In this document: in pieces, positions 1 through 5,578 of the stretch
Numbering within the stretch: the first letter of the stretch is position 1
Layout: every line of letters starts with the position of its first letter
From: Chloroflexota bacterium
GTDB lineage: Bacteria > Chloroflexota > Limnocylindria > Limnocylindrales > CSP1-4
Assembly: GCA_021812735.1 (NCBI GenBank)
Contig: JAKAMV010000257.1
Location: 1 to 10,625 of the forward strand
Direction of reading: 5' to 3'
Length of the DNA: 10,625 bases
Translations under genes and position numbers: made by a program
Notes under the pieces: model-generated
What the model was told of the DNA's origin: nothing
Seen by the model: the letters and a program-made list of their open reading frames with translations, nothing else
Database searches by the model: none

Positions 1-43
1 CCTCGACGAGTTCCTTCCGCAGGAGAACGGCAAACCCGCTCAT
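1..43 (-). CDS. ABC-2-type permease, N-terminal fragment (runs off left edge)
   Basis: Only the first 14 codons are inside the window. They read MSGFAVLLRKELVE, the usual cytoplasmic N-terminus of ABC-2-type permeases, where a short amphipathic stretch ending in RKEL/RREL precedes the first membrane helix. The ATG overlaps the stop of the preceding ATPase gene by four bases (ATGA), so translation is probably coupled and the two products should form one transporter. The family call rests on this short motif plus the position directly after an ATPase of the drug/lantibiotic-export type. The substrate cannot be told from the window. Confidence 0.6.
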   Translation of the reverse strand, partial: MSGFAVLLRKELVE

Positions 44-1356
44 GCCGCCATCTCCCGCTCGCCGGTGAGGCGGAGGAAGACGTCCTCGAGCGTGGGCCGG
101 TCGCGTGCGACGGACGCGAGCGCGACGCCACTGGCGGCCACGGCCGGCAGCAGTTCGCGCGAGGCGATCGCCGTGTCCGAGACGGCCACCGTCAGCACCC
201 CGTGCTCGGCCGCCGCGGCGGTGACCCAGGGCAGCTCGCGGAGCCTGGTTGCCAGGGTGTCGAGGCCCGCGTCCTCTCCGGGCTCGGCCTCGATCCGCCA
301 CACCGGTTGGGCGTACCGGTTGAGCAGCGACTCGATGGCGTCCTCCGCCACGAGGTGGCCGTGGTCGAGGATCGCGACGCGGTCGCAGACGCGCTCGACG
401 TCGGCGAGGACGTGGCTTGAGAACAGCACGGTGGTCTCGCCGCGCAACGACGCGATCAGCCCCAGCACGTCGCGCCGGCCTTCCGGGTCCAGCGAGCTGA
501 CCGGCTCGTCGAGGATCACGACCGGCGGCCGATGGACGAGCGCGCCCGCGATGCCGAGGCGCTGGCGCATGCCGCCGGAGTACCCGGCCGCTCGTCGGTC
601 GGCCGCGTCGCGGAGCGCCACCCGCGCGAGCGCATCGTCGATGTCGGTCTCGAGTCGGGCGCCGTCGAGCCCGTGGAGGCGGCCGATCAGCCGGAGCTGC
701 TCGCGCCCGGTCATCCAGCCGTACGCGCGCGGGTCCTGCTCGAGGTAGCCGAGTCGCCGCCGGACGCCGATCGGGTCGAGGGCCGGGTCCAGCCCGGCGA
801 CCAGCGCCCGCCCCGATGTCGGGCGGGTCAGGCCGGCGAGGAGCCGCAGGCACGTCGTCTTCCCGGCGCCGTTGGGCCCGAGCAGGCCGAACACGGACCC
901 GGCCGGGACCGCCAGGTCCAGCCCGTCGAGGGCGAGCACGCCGCCGCGGTACCGGCGCGCCAGCCGCTCGATCACGATCGCGGGCGGCGCGTCGGGCAGG
1001 GGACGCGCCCGCGGTGTCTCAAGCGCCGCCCGGACCTCCGCCGGCGGTGCCTCCGCCGGGGGCGGCGCGACGATCGGCGGGTCGTGAGGGCTCCCCCAGC
1101 CGGGCATCGCCCCCGGGCCGGGCGCCGCGTCCACGGGACCGTCCTCGCGGCCGACCAGGAAGTACAGGATCGGCCCGAGCAGGTTGACGAAGACGATGAT
1201 CACCGCCCACATCGCCTTGCTCCCGCCGCGGACCCGCCGCTCCTCGCGGAGCAGGTCGAACGCGGCCAGCAGCAGGAGCCCGAGCTGGAGGATGGCGACC
1301 GGGATGAGCAGCGCCAGGACGGTGGGGCTGAGGTTCGCGAGGCCGAACACGGTCAC
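40..1356 (-). CDS. PLDc_N membrane domain fused to ABC transporter ATP-binding domain (YxlE-YxlF-like fusion)
   Basis: The 438-residue protein has two parts. Residues 10-70 hold two hydrophobic helices (about 10-33 and 49-68) joined by a basic loop and ending in GPILYFLVGR, the signature of the phospholipase D-nuclease N-terminal (PLDc_N) domain; no PLD catalytic HKD motif follows. A Pro/Ala-rich linker (about 72-125) leads to a complete ABC ATPase: Walker A GPNGAGKTT at 160-168, Q-loop Gln207, signature YSGGMRQR at 259-266, Walker B ending LDEP with Glu284, D-loop SSLD at 287-290, H-loop His315. A C-terminal accessory domain (about 345-438) is typical of ABC-2 exporters. The ATPase should power the permease that starts at 43. 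In Bacillus subtilis PLDc_N protein YxlE, ATPase YxlF and permease YxlG are separate products of the sigY operon; here the first two are one chain. The start is GTG, overlapping the stop of a 14-codon ORF (GTGA). Its own Shine-Dalgarno is poorly placed. Confidence 0.93.
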   Translation of the reverse strand: MTVFGLANLSPTVLALLIPVAILQLGLLLLAAFDLLREERRVRGGSKAMWAVIIVFVNLLGPILYFLVGREDGPVDAAPGPGAMPGWGSPHDPPIVAPPPAEAPPAEVRAALETPRARPLPDAPPAIVIERLARRYRGGVLALDGLDLAVPAGSVFGLLGPNGAGKTTCLRLLAGLTRPTSGRALVAGLDPALDPIGVRRRLGYLEQDPRAYGWMTGREQLRLIGRLHGLDGARLETDIDDALARVALRDAADRRAAGYSGGMRQRLGIAGALVHRPPVVILDEPVSSLDPEGRRDVLGLIASLRGETTVLFSSHVLADVERVCDRVAILDHGHLVAEDAIESLLNRYAQPVWRIEAEPGEDAGLDTLATRLRELPWVTAAAAEHGVLTVAVSDTAIASRELLPAVAASGVALASVARDRPTLEDVFLRLTGEREMAA

Positions 1357-1397
1357 AACCCCCCGGCCGGCGCGCGGCGGAGCGCCCGAGGCTTCAT
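1353..1397 (-). CDS. Possible 14-residue translational-coupling ORF between repressor and ABC fusion
   Basis: This short frame reads MKPRALRRAPAGGL. Its ATG overlaps the stop of the ArsR gene (ATGA), and its TGA overlaps the GTG start of the PLDc_N-ABC gene (GTGA). A good Shine-Dalgarno, GAAGGGA, lies about five bases before the ATG, whereas the downstream GTG has only a G-run too close to it. The simplest reading is a leader that delivers terminating ribosomes to the GTG. The peptide is basic but resembles nothing I recognise. It could also be chance, since overlaps of this kind arise easily in GC-rich DNA. Confidence 0.3.
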   Translation of the reverse strand: MKPRALRRAPAGGL

Positions 1398-1822
1398 GCG
1401 GGTCCCTTCGCGGGGTCGACGCCGAGGGCGTCCATGAGGGCCACGAGCGCCTCCTCCAGCGCGGTCTGGTTGAGCCGGTAGGTGATGGTCGAGCCGGAGC
1501 GCTCTTGCTGGACCAGGCCCGCCTCCCGAAGGACCGCGAAGTGGCCGGACATCGTCGGCCACGACAGGTCGAACTGGGCGACGAGTTCGCCGGCCGTCAT
1601 CGGCCGCACCCGCAGGAGGGCGAGGACGCGGCGGCGGGTCGGGTCCGCGAGGGCACGGCAGACGCGGTTCGTTGGCGGCTCCTGGTTCGGTGCCCACCGA
1701 ATTCGGTCGTCGCCAAAATAGCAGGACCCCTCGCGGCTGTCGACATGCTGCGCTGGTAGACTCTCCCCACTTCCGCCGCGCCGTCCGCGCGAGCTCCCGA
1801 CAACATCCGGAGGCGCACCCAT
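1394..1822 (-). CDS. ArsR-family (SdpR-like) winged-helix autorepressor; start unresolved
   Basis: The conserved part, about 90 residues long, begins NRVCRALADPTRRRVLALLR and contains the winged helix: MTAGELVAQF, the recognition-helix region SWPTMSGHFAVLREAGLV and the wing QERSGSTITYRLN. This is the SdpR/ArsR type in which ADPTRR opens helix 1. No CxC or other arsenic/metal-binding cysteine pattern is present, so it is unlikely to be a metal sensor; SdpR-type proteins repress their own operon. It is followed directly by the transporter genes, which it probably controls. The start is a problem: there is no in-frame ATG, GTG or TTG between the ATG at 1822 (used here) and the middle of the wHTH domain. 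The extra 5' 40 codons look non-coding and contain a good promoter. An ATT at 1702 would give a normal 102-residue protein. ATGs at 1852 and 1873 would overlap the divergent SDR gene further. Confidence 0.8.
   Translation of the reverse strand: MGAPPDVVGSSRGRRGGSGESLPAQHVDSREGSCYFGDDRIRWAPNQEPPTNRVCRALADPTRRRVLALLRVRPMTAGELVAQFDLSWPTMSGHFAVLREAGLVQQERSGSTITYRLNQTALEEALVALMDALGVDPAKGPA
1696..1707. promoter_or_regulatory. 12-bp perfect palindrome, candidate repressor operator
   Basis: ACCGAATTCGGT is a perfect 12-base palindrome located at the predicted transcription start of the ArsR-like gene. ArsR-family dimers bind short inverted repeats around -10/+1, so this is a natural autorepression site. 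The palindrome also contains the ATT codon that would give a normal-length repressor. Imperfect outer arms (TTGGCGGC at 1673-1680 and GTCGCCAA at 1709-1716) are present but not centred on it. Confidence 0.45.
1715..1743 (-). promoter_or_regulatory. Sigma70-like promoter of the repressor-ABC operon
   Basis: On the minus strand TCGACA (1743-1738; five of six match TTGACA) is followed after exactly 17 bases by TATTTT (1720-1715), which is preceded by TG one base upstream (extended -10 form TGCTATTTT). Transcription would start near 1710-1706, at the edge of the palindrome at 1696-1707. If this is right, the long upstream extension of the repressor frame cannot be translated from this transcript. 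Prediction by eye only. Confidence 0.5.
1757..1762 (+). promoter_or_regulatory. Possible -10 element (TAGACT) for the SDR-ribokinase pair
   Basis: TAGACT matches the TANNNT -10 pattern common in high-GC bacteria and stands 58 bases before the SDR start codon, in the short divergent region. No convincing -35 is seen 16-18 bases upstream. It is one of few AT-containing candidates here, hence the tentative call. Confidence 0.3.
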
Positions 1823-2642
1823 GACCGACGACCGCGAGCGCTGGGCTCTCATCCTCGGGGCCTCCTCGGGCATGGGCGAAGCGACCGCGCTCGCGCTCGC
1901 TGCCGCCGGCTACAACATCGCGGGCGTCCACCTGGACTTCCGCGCCGGCATGGCCCACGTCGAGGAGATCAAGCGCGAGATCGTCGCCCGCGGCGCGGAC
2001 GCGCTCTACGCGAACATGAACGCCGCCGACGACGAGAAGCGCCACGCGTTCCTTGACGCGCTCGACGCGCGCTTCGAACCGGCGCGCGCCGCCGGCCGCC
2101 AGCCGTACGTCCGCGTGGTGATGCACTCGCTCGCGTTCGGCAGCCTCGTGCCGTTCCTGGCCGAGGATCCCAAGGCGGCGGTGGACCGCAAGAAGATGGA
2201 GATGACCCAGGACGTCATGGCGAACAGCCTCGTCTACTGGGCCCAGGACCTCTGGCGCCGGAACCTCCTCAGCCGGGGCTCGCGGTTCTTCGCGATGACC
2301 TCCGAGGGCTCGTCGCGCGTCGTTCCCAGCTACGGCGTCGTCTCGTCGGCCAAGGCCGCCCTCGAGTCGCACATCCGCCAGCTGGCCATGGAGTTCGCGC
2401 GCCTGGACACTGGTGTCACCGCCAATGCCATCCGGGCCGGCGTCACGCTGACCCCGGCGCTGATGAAGATCCCCGAGAAGGACGCGATCATCGCGGCAGC
2501 CGAGAAGCGCAACCCCAGCGGGCGCATGACCACCCCGCAGGACGTCGCGAACGCCATCGTCGCGCTGTCAGGATCGGGCACGGACTTCATCAACGGCGAG
2601 ATCATCGGCGTGGACGGCGGCGAGTACATCACCGGCTCGTGA
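1821..2642 (+). CDS. SDR-family oxidoreductase, FabI/FabL-like (enoyl-ACP reductase-like)
   Basis: This 273-residue protein is a short-chain dehydrogenase/reductase with a Rossmann fold. The dinucleotide-binding loop is GASSGMG at residues 13-19. The active-site Tyr171 and Lys178 are spaced YX6K, the spacing of enoyl-ACP reductases FabI and FabL rather than the YX3K of classical SDRs. MHSLAFG at 101-107 and SLVYWAQDLW at 136-145 also recall FabI, and the C-terminus has the usual IIGVDGGEYITG. Aligned by eye to E. coli FabI, the first active-site Tyr (Tyr146) is Ser161 here, as in Bacillus FabL. A role in fatty-acid elongation, or reduction of another 2-enoyl thioester, is plausible, but the substrate is inferred. 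A clear Shine-Dalgarno GGAGG at 1809-1813 sits seven bases before the ATG, which fixes the start. The ribokinase gene follows after 43 bases and is probably co-transcribed. Confidence 0.85.
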   Translation: MTDDRERWALILGASSGMGEATALALAAAGYNIAGVHLDFRAGMAHVEEIKREIVARGADALYANMNAADDEKRHAFLDALDARFEPARAAGRQPYVRVVMHSLAFGSLVPFLAEDPKAAVDRKKMEMTQDVMANSLVYWAQDLWRRNLLSRGSRFFAMTSEGSSRVVPSYGVVSSAKAALESHIRQLAMEFARLDTGVTANAIRAGVTLTPALMKIPEKDAIIAAAEKRNPSGRMTTPQDVANAIVALSGSGTDFINGEIIGVDGGEYITGS

Positions 2643-2685
2643 CGGCGACAGTGGCGCGGCGGCGCAGAGTGAAGGGGACGGTCCC

Positions 2686-3735
2686 GTGATCGGTCGGGTC
2701 TTGGTCGTCGGTTCGGTCAACGTGGACCTCGTGGTCCAGAGCGATCGCCTGCCCGCCCCCGGCGAGACGGTGCTGGGCGGCACGTTCAGCCGGTTCCACG
2801 GCGGCAAGGGCGGCAATCAGGCCGCGGCCGCCGCTCGGCTCGGGATCCCGGTCATGCTGGTGGCCGCCCTGGGCGACGACGAGTTCGGCGCCACCGCGCG
2901 CGCGGCGCTCGCCCGCGAGGGCGTCGGCACCGACGTGCTCGTCACGCTCGACCACACCGCGACGGGCGTCGCGCTGATCCTCGTGGACGCCAAGGCGGAG
3001 AACATGATCGCCGTGGCGCCCGGGGCGAACGCCGGGCTCACCGCTGCCCACGTCCGGAACGCTCTGGTGCGGCTGAGCCCGAACAAGGGCGACGTGGTCC
3101 TGGTGACGCACGAGATCCCCACCGACGCCGCCCGCGAGGCGCTCCGGATCGGTCGGCAGGGCGGCGCGTGGACCGTGTTCAACCCGGCGCCCGCGGGGTG
3201 CCTCGACCGGTCGATCCTCGCCATGGCAGACGTGCTCACGCCGAACCGGGGCGAGCTGGCCCGCCTGGTCGGCGAGGACCAGAAGCGATCGGGGCGCGCG
3301 TCCGCGCCCGAGGATCCGGTCCGCGCGGCCAGGCTGCTGCTCGAGGCCACCAACGCCGGCGCCAGCGGCACCGCCGCGCTGCTCGTGACCCTGGGCTCCA
3401 CCGGGGCCGTGCTGGTCCGCCGGGATGCGCCGCCGCTGGAGATCAAGTCGCCCAAGGTCAAGGCGGTGGACGCCACCGGGGCCGGGGACGCGCTCAACGG
3501 GGCGCTGGCCGCGGCGCTGGCGGTCGGGCTCGACCTGGAGATGGCCGCTCGGCGGGCGGTGGTGGCCGCGTCGCTGTCGGTGACCCGGGCTGGCGCTCGC
3601 GAGGGGATGCCCACTCGCGCGGAGCTGGACGCCAAGCTGGTGGAGCTGGGCATCCTGACCCCGCCGCCCGTGCCGCAGGAGCCGGACGAGGCCGGCGTGG
3701 TGGACACGGCGGAGCTGGACGCCGGCCCCGCCTGA
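2686..3735 (+). CDS. rbsK: Ribokinase (PfkB-family carbohydrate kinase)
   Basis: The 349-residue protein belongs to the PfkB family and carries ribokinase-specific features. Sugar-binding Asp14 lies in GSVNVD, the first family signature GGKGGNQAAAAARLG at 39-53, FNPAPA at 165-170, the NxxE phosphate/Mg motif at 187-190, the second signature DATGAGD at 262-268 with catalytic base Asp268, and the C-terminal SVTRAGAREGMPT at 298-310. It should phosphorylate ribose to ribose 5-phosphate using ATP in the cytosol; deoxyribose or a related pentose cannot be excluded. The core ends near residue 322. The last 27 residues form an extra acidic, Pro-rich tail that most ribokinases lack. The start is GTG with Shine-Dalgarno AAGGGGA eight bases upstream. 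No ribose transporter, RbsD or LacI-type regulator is nearby, so the gene probably serves nucleoside salvage or general pentose use rather than a ribose uptake operon. Confidence 0.9.
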   Translation: MIGRVLVVGSVNVDLVVQSDRLPAPGETVLGGTFSRFHGGKGGNQAAAAARLGIPVMLVAALGDDEFGATARAALAREGVGTDVLVTLDHTATGVALILVDAKAENMIAVAPGANAGLTAAHVRNALVRLSPNKGDVVLVTHEIPTDAAREALRIGRQGGAWTVFNPAPAGCLDRSILAMADVLTPNRGELARLVGEDQKRSGRASAPEDPVRAARLLLEATNAGASGTAALLVTLGSTGAVLVRRDAPPLEIKSPKVKAVDATGAGDALNGALAAALAVGLDLEMAARRAVVAASLSVTRAGAREGMPTRAELDAKLVELGILTPPPVPQEPDEAGVVDTAELDAGPA

Positions 3736-3741
3736 GCGCGA

Positions 3742-3781
3742 CCCGGACCCGGCCCGAGCACGCCCCGGACCCGGCCCGAGC
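3742..3781 (+). repeat. Tandem pair of identical 18-bp direct repeats
   Basis: CCCGGACCCGGCCCGAGC occurs at 3742-3759 and again, identically, at 3764-3781, separated by four bases (period 22). It lies just after the ribokinase stop in the convergent intergenic region. It may be slippage-generated GC-rich sequence or part of the transcript-end structure. No function is evident. Confidence 0.7.
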
Positions 3782-3791
3782 CCGTCCCGCC

Positions 3792-3824
3792 GCCCGTCTG
3801 GCCAACGGGCCCGAACCGGTCGGG
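3792..3824. terminator. Two small adjacent hairpins between convergent genes (possible bidirectional terminator)
   Basis: GCCCGT (3792-3797) pairs with ACGGGC (3805-3810) around a seven-base loop, and CCCGA (3810-3814) pairs with TCGGG (3820-3824) around a five-base loop. They sit between the converging ribokinase and apbE genes, where termination is expected from both sides. There is no T-run on either strand and the stems are short, so the call is weak. Confidence 0.35.
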
Positions 3825-3840
3825 GGCCGCCCAGCGCGCG

Positions 3841-4893
3841 CTACTCGACGCGCTCCTCGGCCACCCAGACGCTCCGGGCACGGGCTTCGGGCGTCATGCC
3901 GAGCCGGCCCCGATCCGTGACCCACCACACCGGCAGGCCCCGCCGGCGCCCCTCCTCGCCGATGGCCTCGCTGCCGCCGAGGAACAGCGCCTTGCTCCAG
4001 ACCTCGTTCCAGGCCGGGTCCGGGCCGGCGACCGAGACGGCGATGAGCCCCGTCCGTGCCGGCTGGCGCGTGCGGGGGTCCACGAGGTGGTGCACGAGGC
4101 GCCCGTCGGGACCGGTCCAGTGCCGCACCGCGACCGACGAGGTGGACACGCCGCCGGCATCGAGCGCGTAGACCGCCAGGGGCGCTGGAGCCGGTCCCGC
4201 CGGCGCAACGGGATCGTCCACGCCGATCCGCCAGCCGCCCGAAGGAGGCGCCCCGGCGCTGGAGATGTCACCGCCCGCGTCGATCAGCAGCCCGGCGCCC
4301 TCGGGGAGGGCCGCGATGGCGGCCGCGGAGGCCCAGCGCAGGGCGAGGCCCTTGCCGATCCCGCCGCTGTCGATCGGGCGAGCCGGGATCTCCACCAGCG
4401 AGGCGCGCGGCGTGCCGGGGGCGACCGCCTGGACGCGGTCGTTGGCCAACCCGTCCCTCGCCGTGGTCGGGCCCGGGGCCCGCGACGACGGCGCGCGTTC
4501 GCCGACCGGCGCCCAGCCGAGGGGCGCCCCCGCGAGCGTCGCCCCGCGCTCGCCGATCTGCTCCAGCGCGTCCAGCACGGAGGCGTCGAACCGCCCGTCC
4601 GTGATCCGGGCGGCGCGATCGACCGCCGCGAGCATGGTCCGCAGCCGCCATGACACGAGCGCCACGCCCCCGGTGCCGGCCCGTCGGTTCAGGGCGGTCA
4701 GCTCGGAGTCGTCACGGAACCGGGAGAGCGCCGCGTCCACGGCCGCGAACTCCCCCTGCACCGCTGCCCAGGCCGCCTCCGCCGTCGCCCCAGACGCGGT
4801 CGCGTCGGGACCTGCCGGCTGGCGGACGAACAGGCGCAGGACGGAGCCGAGGGCGCGGCCGCTGAACGTGGCAAGCCCGGCCCGGGCGTCCAC
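3841..4893 (-). CDS. apbE: FAD:protein FMN transferase (ApbE family)
   Basis: ApbE enzymes move FMN from FAD onto a Thr/Ser of a target protein, giving covalent flavoproteins used in electron transport. Numbering from the GTG at 4893 (350 residues), motifs in order are the opening strand SGRALGSVLRLFV (11-23), SRFRDDSELTALNR (57-70), DSGGIGKG (175-182), DAGGD (205-209), HHLVDPRTRQPA (268-279) and NEVWSKALFLGG (296-307). The last normally reads A-D-A-x-S/A-T-A; here the metal-binding Asp and Thr positions are Glu and Lys. No signal peptide or lipobox precedes the domain, so the enzyme is predicted to be cytosolic. The 4893 GTG has GGAG six bases upstream. An in-frame GTG at 4917, 13 bases after the previous stop, adds eight residues but lacks a Shine-Dalgarno. 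It is the last gene of a four-gene unit with a di-heme membrane protein, which suggests that its target acts in electron transfer. No standard FMN-binding-domain target is encoded in the window. Confidence 0.9.
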   Translation of the reverse strand: MDARAGLATFSGRALGSVLRLFVRQPAGPDATASGATAEAAWAAVQGEFAAVDAALSRFRDDSELTALNRRAGTGGVALVSWRLRTMLAAVDRAARITDGRFDASVLDALEQIGERGATLAGAPLGWAPVGERAPSSRAPGPTTARDGLANDRVQAVAPGTPRASLVEIPARPIDSGGIGKGLALRWASAAAIAALPEGAGLLIDAGGDISSAGAPPSGGWRIGVDDPVAPAGPAPAPLAVYALDAGGVSTSSVAVRHWTGPDGRLVHHLVDPRTRQPARTGLIAVSVAGPDPAWNEVWSKALFLGGSEAIGEEGRRRGLPVWWVTDRGRLGMTPEARARSVWVAEERVE

Positions 4894-4930
4894 TCGGCGC
4901 TCCGCCGGGCCGTCCACGGGCGGACGCTCG

Positions 4931-5578
4931 CTACGGCTTGCCGGACGCGGTGGTGGTGGTCGTGACCGCGACCGAGCCGCCGCCGCCCCCGACGCCGCCC
5001 GCGCTGATCGCCCCGTGCATGGTCACGGTCGGCAGCGTGAAGTTGGCGTTGAGCTTCGCCGCCGAGCCCTCGGCCAGCGACACCAGCTGGCTCAGCTCGG
5101 CGAGGCGAGCCTGGTAGCCGGCCACGCCGGAGCTGACCGACTCGTACTGCGTCGCCAGCGCCCGGACCCGGGCGTCCGCCGCCTCGACCGCCGCCTGCAG
5201 GGAGTCGTTGCCCGCCTTCGCCCGCCCCACGGCGTCGATCGCCGGCCCCTGCCGCGCGGCGGCGTCGAGCTGCGTCTGCGCCTGGAGGCCGGCGATCGTG
5301 GACAGCGAGACGGCGTAGACCGCTGCGGACACGCCGACGAGCATGCCCGCCCGGGTTGCCGAGGACAGCCACGGTTCGCCACGGCGCCGCGCCAGGCGTG
5401 CGGCCCGGCCCGCCAGCGGACTCGTCGCCGCGATGGCTCCCGCGGCGACCGACATCTCGGCGGCCGTGGCGCCGGGATCGGCCTCGCGACCCTTTCCGGA
5501 GGCTGCCTCCCCGGGACCGACCCGGCGCCGGGCCCGGGGGGTTCCCGGCAAGGCCGCGGGGAGGGTGCGCTCAGTCAT
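4931..5578 (-). CDS. Membrane-anchored coiled-coil protein 2 of the FRD-ApbE unit (unknown function)
   Basis: I do not recognise this 215-residue protein. Residues 1-70 are Arg/Ala/Pro-rich and probably cytosolic, ending in a basic cluster (RLARRR, 61-66). One hydrophobic helix follows (about 77-97), then an Ala-rich heptad-like region with many Gln, Asp and Leu (about 98-175), predicted to be a coiled coil outside the membrane by the positive-inside rule. The C-terminus is a short hydrophobic strand, NFTLPTVTMHGAIS (179-192), then a Gly-rich stretch (GGVGGGGGS) and a Thr run ending ASGKP. No cysteine and no CxxCH heme motif is present. The ATG at 5578 overlaps the stop of coiled-coil protein 1 by eight bases; a GTG at 5596 is an alternative. 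Architecture matches protein 1 (one TM helix, coiled coil, Gly-rich tail), so the two may pair. apbE follows after a short gap. Confidence 0.8.
   Translation of the reverse strand: MTERTLPAALPGTPRARRRVGPGEAASGKGREADPGATAAEMSVAAGAIAATSPLAGRAARLARRRGEPWLSSATRAGMLVGVSAAVYAVSLSTIAGLQAQTQLDAAARQGPAIDAVGRAKAGNDSLQAAVEAADARVRALATQYESVSSGVAGYQARLAELSQLVSLAEGSAAKLNANFTLPTVTMHGAISAGGVGGGGGSVAVTTTTTASGKP

Noticed and set aside
532..1437. Long plus-strand open frame (about 300 codons) opposite the PLDc_N-ABC gene
   Set aside because: Its translation is a Arg/Pro/Gly/Asp-rich low-complexity string without any family motif, and the opposite frame has all ABC motifs. It is a GC-rich shadow.
1353..2372. Very long minus-strand open frame opposite the SDR gene, ending in the 14-codon ORF
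   Set aside because: Antisense to a well-supported SDR with a Shine-Dalgarno. Only the final ATG-initiated 14 codons have independent support.
2817..3881. 354-codon minus-strand open frame opposite ribokinase
   Set aside because: Ser/Ala-rich antisense shadow. The ribokinase signatures on the plus strand are complete.
4948..4970. GGT/GTC short repeat at the 3' end of coiled-coil protein 2
   Set aside because: A short codon repeat encoding a Thr run; too short to call a microsatellite of interest.
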